A stretch of 64,000 bases of DNA from JABDJX01 sp039942715 (GTDB taxonomy: Bacteria > Pseudomonadota > Alphaproteobacteria > Rhodobacterales > Rhodobacteraceae), in the NCBI GenBank assembly GCA_039942715.1, contig JBDVBY010000013.1:1-64000 (forward strand), written 5' to 3'. Position 1 is the first letter of the stretch; every line of letters begins with the position of its first letter. This document shows, piece after piece, positions 17,812-26,365 of this stretch. The notes under the pieces were generated by a model that searched no databases, was not told the DNA's origin, and saw only the letters and a program-made list of their open reading frames with translations. Position numbers and translations under genes: made by a program.

Positions 17812-18432
17812 TTAAGTGAACGGGATGATCACGCCGACGCAGATGAGGGCAACGCCGGCCCATAGGTTTGTACGCGCCAGTGCTTTTGGTGAGGACAATA
17901 AGCGCCGCGCGCGATCGATGAACAGAGACAGGATCAGATTGCCTGCAAGTGGCACGATCAGTGACAAAAAGCAGATCACCGCGATGTCGATCCACGTTAA
18001 CGCTGTAAGGTCAAAGAATCCCGGCAAAACCCCCATGTAAAATAGGATTGCCTTTGGGTTGCCCATAATCACCGCGACGCCAGCCAGAAAACCCGCCAAC
18101 ATCCCCGGTTTGTTCAGGCGGCTGTCAGATGCAATGGTTTTTGCGCGGTTCTTGATAAGCAAGAAACCCATGCCCAAGAACATCGCGCAGGCCACCCAGC
18201 GCAGAACCAGCATGAAGTCGGCAAAAACAGACAGGATCCAAGTGACCCCTAGGATTGCCAACAGCGGCCAGATTACATCACCTACAACAACGCCCAGGGC
18301 CAGCGGCACCGCTGCTTGAAACCCGCCCGACAGTGCGCGCGCGGTTAGCGCGATCCAGACGGGCCCGGGCGTGAGGAAAAGGATCATCAAAGCACCTGCG
18401 TAGAGTGCCATATCCGCGATCGAGACCGTCAT
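17812..18432 (-). CDS. LysE/RhtB-family exporter
   Basis: 206 residues and about six hydrophobic segments. The N-terminal FLTPGPVWIALTARALSGGF with the PGP turn and later GNPKAILFY (~120) are hallmarks of the LysE/RhtB amino-acid exporter family. Substrate unknown; family members export lysine, homoserine, threonine or similar compounds across the inner membrane. Its ATG overlaps the stop of the upstream nucleotidyltransferase gene by 4 bases, and the series recF-VOC-nucleotidyltransferase-LysE is coupled in this way throughout, so it is probably the last gene of the dnaN-recF transcript. Confidence 0.87.
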   Translation of the reverse strand: MTVSIADMALYAGALMILFLTPGPVWIALTARALSGGFQAAVPLALGVVVGDVIWPLLAILGVTWILSVFADFMLVLRWVACAMFLGMGFLLIKNRAKTIASDSRLNKPGMLAGFLAGVAVIMGNPKAILFYMGVLPGFFDLTALTWIDIAVICFLSLIVPLAGNLILSLFIDRARRLLSSPKALARTNLWAGVALICVGVIIPFT

Positions 18433-19220
18433 GGGCTAAGGTCCTGATGGAGGCGAGATGCCATTTCCCACAGGTGTTTGTTGTCTGACTTTGGGGCCTG
18501 AGCCAACCAATCGCGTGCTTGCTGCAATTCGTCGGTCACAAGGTTTTCAAGAATCAGCGGTGACGAGGATACGGTGCCTTGTTCTTTTGCTGCCATTTTT
18601 TGTTCAGTCAATGTATCCAAAGCGTCTGAAAGTTCGGTGCTCAATTGCGATCCATCTCGCAAGGCGTCCATATGCATCGGCGGCATTGCACTGTTCGCGA
18701 GACGCATCCATCGCAAGGCCAATACCGGGCGCAGAACGTAAAAGTACCGTTTGATCCGCACTTGCCCGTCCTTGTCCAGCAAGCGATCGTAATGGCGTTG
18801 TGCAAGGTTCACATAGTGCCAAGTGACTGATTTGCGGTCTAAGGCAGTGCGGGCAAAGTCGGTTAGTGCTGCAACCGCGTTCGGATCGGCGTAATAGACA
18901 ATTGGCGATTGCAGCCATTCGGCTACCACTGCGTTTGATCCAAGCGTTAGGGTCAGTGTTTTTGAAAGTTCCCACCCCGAGAGGTCCAGCTCATCGTCGA
19001 TGGGCCGTTCAATCACATCGCTTTTCTTACCAAGACGATAATGCCACTCGCGCGTGCGGGTATATATGAAGCGAACGTCGTAATCGCTGTCGGGAGAATG
19101 AAAGCCCCAAGCGCGCGACCCACTCTCAACAGCCAAAATAATCCGGGCATTCTCTTCAACTTCAATTTGCTTAATGCGTTCAAGGATAACCGTGCGCATC
19201 TCATCAGAAACGGCGTCCAT
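18429..19220 (-). CDS. RlaP/YcgL-type predicted nucleotidyltransferase
   Basis: 263 residues of the DNA polymerase beta-like nucleotidyltransferase superfamily. ESGSRAWGFHSPDSDYDVRFIY (~30-52) holds the GS motif and the two metal aspartates (DYDVRF). After it comes a long helical domain with the ALRWM and RDG elements seen in the RlaP/YcgL family (COG3541). RlaP members are predicted to act in RNA repair beside an RNA ligase, but no ligase lies nearby. It sits between VOC and LysE genes with TGATG and ATGA overlaps. The substrate is not known; nucleotide transfer to RNA or a small molecule is an inference from the fold. Confidence 0.78.
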   Translation of the reverse strand: MDAVSDEMRTVILERIKQIEVEENARIILAVESGSRAWGFHSPDSDYDVRFIYTRTREWHYRLGKKSDVIERPIDDELDLSGWELSKTLTLTLGSNAVVAEWLQSPIVYYADPNAVAALTDFARTALDRKSVTWHYVNLAQRHYDRLLDKDGQVRIKRYFYVLRPVLALRWMRLANSAMPPMHMDALRDGSQLSTELSDALDTLTEQKMAAKEQGTVSSSPLILENLVTDELQQARDWLAQAPKSDNKHLWEMASRLHQDLSP

Positions 19221-19657
19221 CAGGGCGCATCCTGTGTAGGGATAGTGATGCGTCCGGTTTCACTGATCTGCCAGAATGGGTTGTGCGCCACTTCCCAGAC
19301 ATGCCCATCTGGGTCACTGTAATAGCCCGAGTAGCCGCCCCAGAAGACCTCTTTAGGCGCTTTCAATGCAGTGGCCCCTGCAGCAATTGCTTTGGCAAAT
19401 GCCGCATCTACGGCGTCGCGATCCGCAAAGTTCTGGGCCAGCGTCATTGCGCCAAAACCAAGGGATGTGTCTGGTCGCCCCTGATCCTGTGCTAATGGCT
19501 TTAGGCCGAAGAGTCCGATGACTTGCCCATCAAGTTGGTAGAACACAACTTCTGGCGGGCCGGGCACAGGGTCCCACCCCAAAGCAGCGTAGAAGGCGCG
19601 GGCGCGGTCTAGATCGGCCACGCCCAAGGTGATCAGGCTAACGCGTTGTGGAGTCAT
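19220..19657 (-). CDS. VOC-family protein
   Basis: 145 residues. It begins with SLITLGVADLDRARAFYAALGW and ends YYSDPDGHVWEVAHNPFW, the two module signatures of the VOC fold, with the terminal glutamate as a probable metal ligand. The first strand lacks the usual histidine (LITLG), a feature of many EhpR- or PhnB-like non-enzymatic or lactoylglutathione-lyase-related proteins. The start overlaps the recF stop (ATGA) and the end overlaps the nucleotidyltransferase start, so it is part of the dnaN-recF operon. Function unknown; it is a separate lineage from the VOC gene beside gyrB. Confidence 0.82.
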   Translation of the reverse strand: MTPQRVSLITLGVADLDRARAFYAALGWDPVPGPPEVVFYQLDGQVIGLFGLKPLAQDQGRPDTSLGFGAMTLAQNFADRDAVDAAFAKAIAAGATALKAPKEVFWGGYSGYYSDPDGHVWEVAHNPFWQISETGRITIPTQDAP

Positions 19658-20760
19658 GGCTTGTCCTTTTGTATCGCGACGCTTTCACCGTTTTCTTCTC
19701 TCACATCAATGTATTGCGCCCGTGCACCCAAAGCATCGAACAGCTCGGCGCCCGTGCCTGTCATCCACGCCTGTGCGCCTAAGGCTGCGATTTCGTCATA
19801 CAAGGCCGCGCGTCGGTCTGCATCCAAATGCGCGGCGACTTCGTCTAACAAGATCAAAGGCGGAGCGCCTGTGTCTTCTGCCAAAGCGCGCGCATTGGTC
19901 AGCACGAGAGAAATCAGAAGTGCTTTTTGTTCGCCAGTAGAGCACTGCGCAGCGGGCACGCCTTTGCCGGTGAACAATGCGTGTAGATCAATGCGGTGGG
20001 GGCCAATTAAGGTGCGGCCTGCGCGCAAATCAGACGGGCGATTGTCGGCGAGGGCTTGTGCCAGATCATCTGCGGCATTCGGTAGGGGGCCATCGGCATG
20101 TGTCATCGACAAAGTCGGAGATGGAAAGGCTGTTTTTGCGCCTGAGCTTGCGGTTGCCAAACGCTCCAAAGCGGCTCGCCGGTTCGCAGTCACACGTGCG
20201 CTTGCATCTGCCATTTGGCGTTCTAAAGCGATATACCAATGCGCGTCTCTCACCATGTCTTTCAACAGGCGATTGCGCTCTCTCATCCCCTTTTCATAAG
20301 TCAGTACGGCTTCCGCATGGCTAGGCTCAAAGCTCATGGTGATACGATCAAGAAACCGACGACGCCCCTCGGCCCCCTCAATCCAAAGCCGATCCATGGA
20401 AGGTACCAACCAGACAACGCGTGCGATTTTGCTCAACGCGATCTGAGGCTGTGCTTTGCCATCAATACGCACCGAACGTGATGTTCCTGGTTCGGCGGCG
20501 GTCACGATCTCGTTGGGAATGCCTTTGCCCCTCAGTACCGACGTGATCTTCCAGCCCAAAGCTTCGGGGCGCCGGATGAGTTCATCGGCTTGTGCTCGGC
20601 GCAAACCGCGCCCTGGGGACAAAAGCGAAACTGCCTCAAGAATATTGGTTTTGCCTGCACCATTTGATCCGTAGATAGCGACAGGCCGCCCATCAACGGC
20701 AAGCTTTGAGGCCCGGTGCGACCGGAAATGCGACAGGGTTAGCTCGGCAACAACACTCAC
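19654..20760 (-). CDS. recF: DNA replication and repair protein RecF
   Basis: 368 residues. ATPase that loads RecA at single-strand gaps with RecO and RecR. Visible: Walker A GSNGAGKTNILEA (~31-43), the ABC-type signature STGEQKALLISL, and Walker B PLILLDEVAAHLD. It starts at a GTG that overlaps the dnaN stop by 4 bases (GTGA), showing tight coupling. Its partner recO is in this window at 46.1 kb. Place in the dnaA-dnaN-recF order is normal for bacteria. Confidence 0.97.
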   Translation of the reverse strand: MSVVAELTLSHFRSHRASKLAVDGRPVAIYGSNGAGKTNILEAVSLLSPGRGLRRAQADELIRRPEALGWKITSVLRGKGIPNEIVTAAEPGTSRSVRIDGKAQPQIALSKIARVVWLVPSMDRLWIEGAEGRRRFLDRITMSFEPSHAEAVLTYEKGMRERNRLLKDMVRDAHWYIALERQMADASARVTANRRAALERLATASSGAKTAFPSPTLSMTHADGPLPNAADDLAQALADNRPSDLRAGRTLIGPHRIDLHALFTGKGVPAAQCSTGEQKALLISLVLTNARALAEDTGAPPLILLDEVAAHLDADRRAALYDEIAALGAQAWMTGTGAELFDALGARAQYIDVREENGESVAIQKDKP

Positions 20761-21875
20761 ACACGCATCGGCATGACAACGTAAACAGCTGTCTCATCGT
20801 TGCCTTCACGCATCAAGGTTGGATCACCAGAAGAGTTGAATAAGAACACGGCGTTTTCGCGATCAACCTGGCTGGCAATTTCCAACAAGTATTTGGCGTT
20901 AAAGCCGATTTCCAAGCTTTCGTCGTTATAGGCAACGCCTAACTCTTCTTCGGCAGCACCGCTGTCGGGGGCATTAACCGATAGAACCAGCCGATCTTCA
21001 TCAAGCGCCAGTTTAACGGCCCGCGAGCGTTCGGAACTCACTGTAGCGACGCGATCAACGGCTTGCGCAAATTCAGCTGCATCAACTTCCATGCGCCGCT
21101 TGTTTCCTGCTGGAATGACTCGGGTATAATCGGGGAACGTCCCGTCGATTACCTTTGATGTCAGCGTGATCCCTGGTGTTGCAAAGCGCACTTTGGTTTC
21201 TGAAACGCTTACTGCAATCTCTGCCTCATCATCATCCAGCAACTTTCGCAGTTCGCCAACCGTTTTGCGTGGCACGATCACACCTGGCATGGCGCCCGCA
21301 CCTTCTGGCAAGTCAGCATCAATGCGCGCAAGCCGGTGTCCGTCTGTGGCAACACAACGCAACACCTGCTTGCCGTCCAAATCAGAGACGTGCATGTAAA
21401 CGCCGTTCAGGTAATAGCGCGTCTCTTCCGTCGAGATCGCGAACTTTGATTTGTCAAATAGCCGCCGCAGAACTGGAGCCGGCGCTGCAAAGTTCGCTTC
21501 GTATTCTGACGAGGCCATGACCGGAAAGTCTTCTCGTGGCAAAGTTGCTAATGAAAAGTTCGAGCGGCCAGCATCCACAGACATTCGGCCAGATGCGCCA
21601 TCGTCAGTGATCGTCACCAAAGCGCCATCAGGTAACTTGCGTACAATCTCGTGCAATGTAACGGCGCTAACAGTTGTGGCGCCAGCGCGCTCTACCTTAG
21701 CGTGCGCCTGATCGACAACTTCAATGTCCAGATCGGTGGCGCGAAACGAGACTTGGTCGCCCTCGGCTTCGATCAGAACGTTGGCCAGAATTGGGATAGT
21801 GTTGCGTCGCTCCACAACGGATTGCGCTTGGGCAACTGCCTTTAAAAGTGCTGCACGCTCGATGGCGAATTTCAT
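20757..21875 (-). CDS. dnaN: DNA polymerase III beta subunit (sliding clamp)
   Basis: 372 residues, the usual length for the ring-forming clamp with three repeated domains. It starts MKFAIERAALLKAVAQAQSVVERRNTIPILANVLIEA and ends VVMPMRV, both diagnostic. It tethers polymerase III to DNA and binds many repair proteins through the C-terminal cleft. It is 190 bases downstream of dnaA, with a strong hairpin between them, and coupled to recF. Confidence 0.98.
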   Translation of the reverse strand: MKFAIERAALLKAVAQAQSVVERRNTIPILANVLIEAEGDQVSFRATDLDIEVVDQAHAKVERAGATTVSAVTLHEIVRKLPDGALVTITDDGASGRMSVDAGRSNFSLATLPREDFPVMASSEYEANFAAPAPVLRRLFDKSKFAISTEETRYYLNGVYMHVSDLDGKQVLRCVATDGHRLARIDADLPEGAGAMPGVIVPRKTVGELRKLLDDDEAEIAVSVSETKVRFATPGITLTSKVIDGTFPDYTRVIPAGNKRRMEVDAAEFAQAVDRVATVSSERSRAVKLALDEDRLVLSVNAPDSGAAEEELGVAYNDESLEIGFNAKYLLEIASQVDRENAVFLFNSSGDPTLMREGNDETAVYVVMPMRV

Positions 21876-22009
21876 GACGCTGCTCCGTCCAGACCCGGGG
21901 CGAGCAACCTATCGGTTTTTTCGCCCATTGCAATGATTTCGATGCAACTATTTCGCGGATCGGGCAGGGGGGCAAGCCCCTTCATCTATTCAAAAATACT
22001 CTGGGGAGC

Positions 22010-22030
22010 GCGAGGGGTGAAACCCCTCGC
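22010..22030 (-). terminator. hairpin between dnaA and dnaN
   Basis: A perfect 9-base-pair stem, GCGAGGGGT and ACCCCTCGC, with a 3-base loop lies 35 bases beyond the dnaA stop. In the dnaA direction it is followed within ~12 bases by GTATTTTTG, which fits an intrinsic terminator. The flanking ATTCAAAAATACTC string looks like a common Rhodobacteraceae intergenic motif. If it works, dnaN needs its own promoter in 21876-22005. Confidence 0.6.
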
Positions 22031-22064
22031 ATGTGGCGGCGCGCAAGAGCGCGGTGCAAAGCCG

Positions 22065-23426
22065 TTAGGCTTCGAGTGATCTGCGCAAAAGCTCCAGGTC
22101 ATCAGCGATCTGGCTGTCTTGCTGCTTCAGTTCTTCGATCTTGCGCACGCCATGCATGACCGTGGTGTGATCACGCCCACCAAAACGGCGTCCGATCTCG
22201 GGTAAGGAACGGGATGTCATTTTCTTGGAAAGGTACATCGCAATCTGCCGTGGGCGCGCAAAGGTGCGCACGCGCTTGGGGCCGATCAGATCCGACAGTC
22301 GTATGTTAAAGTGATCGCTGACCTTTCGTTGGATTTCCTCGACTGTAATTTTACGATCCGACGCGCGCAGCACGTCAGCCAGACAGTCCTGCGTCAGTTC
22401 CATTGTGATTTCGCGGCCAACCAACGACCCGAAAGCAAATAGCCGCATCAAGGCACCTTCTAACACGCGCACGTTCGTCGAAATCCGGTGTGCCAAAAAT
22501 TCCAGTACGCCGTCGTCCATCTGGATGTTCGGAAACTGCGCGGAAAACTGATCTACCTTTTGCTGCAAAATACCAAGGCGCAGCTCATAGTTCGTTGGGT
22601 GCAAATCAACCACAAGACCAGATTGCATACGGCTGACAATGCGATCTTCGATCCCGTCAATTTCAGTTGGGGCACGGTCAGAGCTAATGATGATCTGTTT
22701 GTTCTGATCGACCAGTGCGTTGAACGTATGAAAGAACTCTTCTTGCGTCGCGTCTTTGCGCGCAATGAATTGGACGTCGTCCACCATCAACACATCGACG
22801 GACCGGAACAACTGTTTGAAGGTCATCATATCTTTGTCGCGCAGGGCTTGTACGAAGCGGTACATGAACTGCTCGGCGGACAGATAGACCACCCGCAACT
22901 CTGGCGACCGGTTCTTAAGCTCCCATGCGATTGCATGCATCAAGTGGGTTTTACCAAGTCCAACGCCGCCATACAGAAATAGAGGGTTGAAAGTGACGAC
23001 GCCCCCTTCGGCCACACGTTTCGCTGCGGCATGAGCCAGCTCATTGGGCTTGCCAACGACGAAAGTATCGAACGTATAGCGGCTGTCCAAAGGCGCTCCG
23101 GGAAGGTCATCGTCACCGCCACCATTGTCAGACAGAGCAGGAGATGGCGCGACCTTTTTCTTTTGGAGAGCTTTCGGTGCTACACCTGTGGGCACCGAAA
23201 ATTCGATCCGCGACACCTTTTCACCGGCTTTTTTCAACTCTTGCAAAATGTTGTCGCCAAAATTGCGCGACACCCAGTTTCCCATAAAGCTGGTTGGCAC
23301 CAAAAAGGTCGCAACCCCACCGCTCAATTCAGAAAATTCCAGTGGCTCTATCCAGTTTGTGTAGTTGTTGTTGCCCACTGTCTTAAGAAGATTCTGCCTG
23401 ATTCGTCCCCACACGTCGTTCGTCAT
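22065..23426 (-). CDS. dnaA: chromosomal replication initiator DnaA
   Basis: 453 residues from ATG 23426 (MTNDVWGRIRQNL). The frame is open for 24 more codons but these overlap the rhodanese gene and look non-coding. Domains: I (~1-85, WIEPLEF), a linker with charged and glycine runs, the AAA+ domain with Walker A GGVGLGKTHL and Walker B VLMVDDVQFI, the sensor region, and domain IV with the DnaA signature GRDHTTVMHGVRK (~420). Opens the origin and also acts as a transcription factor. Preceded by rhodanese and rpsT on the same strand. Confidence 0.98.
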   Translation of the reverse strand: MTNDVWGRIRQNLLKTVGNNNYTNWIEPLEFSELSGGVATFLVPTSFMGNWVSRNFGDNILQELKKAGEKVSRIEFSVPTGVAPKALQKKKVAPSPALSDNGGGDDDLPGAPLDSRYTFDTFVVGKPNELAHAAAKRVAEGGVVTFNPLFLYGGVGLGKTHLMHAIAWELKNRSPELRVVYLSAEQFMYRFVQALRDKDMMTFKQLFRSVDVLMVDDVQFIARKDATQEEFFHTFNALVDQNKQIIISSDRAPTEIDGIEDRIVSRMQSGLVVDLHPTNYELRLGILQQKVDQFSAQFPNIQMDDGVLEFLAHRISTNVRVLEGALMRLFAFGSLVGREITMELTQDCLADVLRASDRKITVEEIQRKVSDHFNIRLSDLIGPKRVRTFARPRQIAMYLSKKMTSRSLPEIGRRFGGRDHTTVMHGVRKIEELKQQDSQIADDLELLRRSLEA

Positions 23427-23457
23427 TCTCGCGTTCCGCCCGCCTAAATTGTTTTTA

Positions 23458-23907
23458 TCAAGACTGTCGCCAAGACAGCCCCCGAGCCTTCCATCCATTC
23501 ATGGAGCCTCGGTGTGCGCTTGCGTCCAGATCGCCCTCAAAGCCCTCGGCTATGTTCAGGCAGTTTGCCGTCTCCCCACGTGATGTAAGGTGGTCGGCAA
23601 CCAAATAAGCTGCCCTTAGGGATCGCACGCCGGATCGGCACAAGAACAACAAGGTGTCGGGCACTTCATTGCCCAATGCCTCGTCCAGTTGCGCCGCGAA
23701 CTGCGGATTTTCGGACATGTTCGGAAGGGACGACCACTCGATAAAAATCGGTTGCTGTCCCACTTCCCCAAGATCAGGATACCCTACAAAGTTCCACTCA
23801 GCACTGGTCCTGACGTCGATAAGCCGGGCCGACTTATTGTCATTCAAAATCTGCCACGCTTCGTTGGGATCAACATCCCCAACGTGCGGGCTTTTGCCCG
23901 TTCCCAT
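23458..23907 (-). CDS. single-domain rhodanese-like protein
   Basis: 149 residues: LIDVRTSAEWNFVGYPDL (~30-47) is the CH2A-like start, and FLCRSGVRSLRAA (~90-102) is the active-site loop with the catalytic cysteine. The loop CRSGVRS is of sulfurtransferase length. A role in moving sulfur or sensing is inferred; the substrate is unknown. It is inserted between rpsT and dnaA and ends only 31 bases before the dnaA ATG, so the dnaA promoter or leader overlaps it. ATG 23907 is chosen over the adjacent TTG 23910, with a G-run about 8 bases upstream. Confidence 0.85.
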   Translation of the reverse strand: MGTGKSPHVGDVDPNEAWQILNDNKSARLIDVRTSAEWNFVGYPDLGEVGQQPIFIEWSSLPNMSENPQFAAQLDEALGNEVPDTLLFLCRSGVRSLRAAYLVADHLTSRGETANCLNIAEGFEGDLDASAHRGSMNGWKARGLSWRQS

Positions 23908-24067
23908 CAACCATGTCCCCCCAAGGACGAAATGAATCGCAAGATGAAATTAGACTTCTGCGACCCTCAATTTCAACAAGCCTTTGAACTTGACTCTGAC
24001 ATTGGCTGGAACGAATCCGGGTCGCGCTGGAAATTGCTGAACGGAGTCAAAGGAGATAGCCAATTTC

Positions 24068-24095
24068 AAAAAAAATGCGCGCCAGTTGGCGCGCA
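24068..24095 (-). terminator. intrinsic terminator of rpsT
   Basis: A perfect 9-base-pair stem (TGCGCGCCA / TGGCGCGCA in the rpsT sense) is followed directly by eight T residues. It lies 22 bases past the rpsT stop. This is a textbook rho-independent terminator and shows that the rhodanese-dnaA genes need a separate promoter in 23908-24067, a stretch with no gene of its own. Confidence 0.9.
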
Positions 24096-24116
24096 GATTT
24101 GACGGTGGTCGATAAT

Positions 24117-24380
24117 TCAACCTACGGCTTTAACCCGCGCAGCCAGACGCGACATTTTCCGCGACGCTGTGTTTTTGTGATACACACCTTTGGTGACGCC
24201 ACGCATCAATTCTGGCTGTGCTGCTTTAAGGGCTGCTGCCGCTGCGTCTTTGTCGCCAGAAGCGATGGCTTCTTCAACGGCACGCAGATACGTGCGGATG
24301 CGCGAGCGGCGTGATTTGTTTACTTCGAGACGACGTGCAGCTTGGCGCGCGCGTTTTTTAGCTTGAGGTGAATTGGCCAT
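24117..24380 (-). CDS. rpsT: 30S ribosomal protein S20
   Basis: 87 residues, the normal size, starting MANSPQAKKRARQAARR with the basic N-terminal helix that binds 16S rRNA. It continues as three helices and contains KGVYHKNTASRKMSRLAARV, the family's signature. AGGAG lies 9 bases before the ATG. Its leader (24381-24541) contains a 6-base-pair hairpin at 24434-24449 (CCGGTC / GACCGG), which may take part in autoregulation. It is monocistronic, given the strong terminator at 24068-24095. Confidence 0.98.
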   Translation of the reverse strand: MANSPQAKKRARQAARRLEVNKSRRSRIRTYLRAVEEAIASGDKDAAAAALKAAQPELMRGVTKGVYHKNTASRKMSRLAARVKAVG

Positions 24381-24541
24381 GATCGGTCCACTCCTGGGTT
24401 TGTTTCAATTTCGCTTTGCACGGGCAAACCCACCCGGTCTTTGGACCGGAACTCTCTAGCCTAAGCGGGCTTCTCGCGCATGTATGAAGCGTCGCATAAG
24501 GCATATTACGCGGTTTGAAAAGCCTCTTGATGGCGGAGGGC

Positions 24542-25318
24542 TTACTTATCGCGGAATTGTGGTTGGCGTTTCTCTAGGAAAGCAGCCATCCCTTCGGCTT
24601 GATCCTTGGTCGCGAACAAGGAATGAAACAGACGGCGCTCAAAGAGCAAGCCTTCGCTCAGCGTGGTTTCATAGCTTCGGTTCACTGCCTCTTTCGCAGC
24701 AGTTGTGGCGAGTTGAGATTTCTCTGCAATTTTTTGGGCTGTACTTGACGCTTCTTCCATAAGCTTTTTGGCAGGCACGACGCGGCTGACAAGGCCAGCG
24801 CGCTCGGCCTCTTCAGCATCCATGAATCTGCCCGTTAGGTGCATTTCCATCGACTTTGATTTGCCAACTAAGCGTGTCAAACGCTGTGTTCCGCCAAGTC
24901 CTGCAATAACGCCAAGGTTTATCTCAGGCTGGCCAAACTTCGCATTGTCAGCTGCAATGATAAAATCGCAAAGCATCGCAATCTCGCAACCGCCGCCAAG
25001 AGCATACCCTGCGACGGCTGCGATAATTGGCTTGCGGCAGTTCATCAAGGCTTCGGCTTCAGTTGCGAACAAATCGGCATTGTAGACCTCAAGGAAGGAG
25101 CGTTCGGCCATTTCCGTTATGTCGGCACCGGCTGCGAACGCCTTTTCCGAGCCGGTGATGATAATGCAGCGTACCTTGTCGTTTTCGGATGCTTCGTTCA
25201 CCGCCGATACAAGTTCTTCCAGCAATTCGGCGTTCAGCGCGTTCATCGCATCTGGCCGGTTCAATTTGATGGTGGTGACGTTGTCTTCGGTATCAACAAT
25301 CAGGGTCTTGAAAGCCAT
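24542..25318 (-). CDS. enoyl-CoA hydratase
   Basis: 258 residues of the crotonase fold. Hydrates 2-enoyl-CoA to 3-hydroxyacyl-CoA in fatty-acid oxidation. Visible: KAFAAGADI, which forms the oxyanion hole, GGGCEIAMLCD with the first catalytic glutamate (~112), and FGQPEINLGVI with the second (~132). Both glutamates are present, so it should be a true hydratase of the short-chain (crotonase) class. Lies between rpsT and mutM on the same strand. This arrangement is common in Rhodobacteraceae, though no link to DNA repair or translation is known. Confidence 0.93.
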   Translation of the reverse strand: MAFKTLIVDTEDNVTTIKLNRPDAMNALNAELLEELVSAVNEASENDKVRCIIITGSEKAFAAGADITEMAERSFLEVYNADLFATEAEALMNCRKPIIAAVAGYALGGGCEIAMLCDFIIAADNAKFGQPEINLGVIAGLGGTQRLTRLVGKSKSMEMHLTGRFMDAEEAERAGLVSRVVPAKKLMEEASSTAQKIAEKSQLATTAAKEAVNRSYETTLSEGLLFERRLFHSLFATKDQAEGMAAFLEKRQPQFRDK

Positions 25319-25382
25319 GAGCTTGCGCTCCTTCGTTCAGGTTTAGTCGTTAGCCTTAGCAATTGGACGCCAAGGTTCAAGC

Positions 25383-26234
25383 TTATCTTTGGCAAGACGG
25401 GCAGTAAAAACTGGAACGTCCAGATTGGACGATCCGAGCGATATGGCCATTGCACGCGGGCGTTGGGCACGGAGCGCTTTCGCGATCATAGACGCGAAAG
25501 GTGTGTTGAAAATAACCAAGTTCACCGTCAGCTTGTTTGTAATCGCGCAAAGATGAGCCGCCCGCCGCAATAGCTTCGGCTAAAACGCTTCGGATGGCAG
25601 GTACCAAAGTTGCTACGCGTTCCGATGAGATTCGCGAGGCTTTGCGGCTTGGCGAGATTCCGGTGCGGTGCAAAACTTCGCATACATAAATGTTACCCAG
25701 ACCTGCCACGAGTTTTTGATCTAACAGAACCGTTTTTATCGGACTGTTCCGGGTTTTCAGCCGTTCGATCAGATATTTTTCGTCAAACGCATTGCCCAAA
25801 GGCTCTGGTCCGATGTCTCTGATCAACCAATGCTCTTCCAACGTGGATGTGTCACCCAAGTCCATTGCACCAAATCGACGCGGATCATTGAAGGTAATTC
25901 GCGCGCCGTTGTCCATGTCGAACACCACATGATCGTGTTTTTCGGGCGCTGGGTGGAGGTGATGGAATTGGCCCAAGGAATCGCCAGAGATAAGTATGCG
26001 CCCTGACATGCCGAGGTGGATGATCAAGGTTTCAGCAGTTGAGAGGTCAACAAGGATGTACTTGGATCGTCGACGCAGTCCAAGAACCTTTGCGCCAGAG
26101 AGCCTTTCGGCCATGCGGTCTGGAAAGGGCCAACGCAAATCAGGGCGGCGTACACCTGCACGTGAAATTGTCGCCCCAGTCATCACTGGGTCAATGCCCG
26201 CGCGGACGGTTTCAACTTCGGGTAGTTCTGGCAT
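25383..26234 (-). CDS. mutM: formamidopyrimidine-DNA glycosylase
   Basis: 283 residues. Removes 8-oxoguanine and formamidopyrimidines and nicks the strand. The N-terminal MPELPEVETVRAG gives the catalytic Pro2 and Glu3. Later come LIHLGMSGRIL (a conserved lysine-containing loop follows) and the C-terminal zinc finger C-x4-C-x16-C-x2-C around CPTPACNG and YCPSCQR. It diverges from ubiE across 131 bases, as in many alphaproteobacteria, and precedes ech. Confidence 0.97.
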   Translation of the reverse strand: MPELPEVETVRAGIDPVMTGATISRAGVRRPDLRWPFPDRMAERLSGAKVLGLRRRSKYILVDLSTAETLIIHLGMSGRILISGDSLGQFHHLHPAPEKHDHVVFDMDNGARITFNDPRRFGAMDLGDTSTLEEHWLIRDIGPEPLGNAFDEKYLIERLKTRNSPIKTVLLDQKLVAGLGNIYVCEVLHRTGISPSRKASRISSERVATLVPAIRSVLAEAIAAGGSSLRDYKQADGELGYFQHTFRVYDRESAPCPTPACNGHIARIVQSGRSSFYCPSCQR

Positions 26235-26365
26235 TTTGCTCCTTTTTCGGTGCGACCAATGCGCCGATGGAAACGCACACCTTACAGTTTACATTCATCT
26301 AAGCCACGCGCATTGCCCGCCAAGGGGGCCTGTGTATAAGACAAGTGCCACTCGGAGACGGATAA

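Noticed and set aside
23908..24116. Replication origin next to dnaA
   Set aside because: I see no cluster of TTAT-x-CACA-type DnaA boxes here, in the dnaA-dnaN gap or before gyrB; in alphaproteobacteria the origin is often elsewhere.
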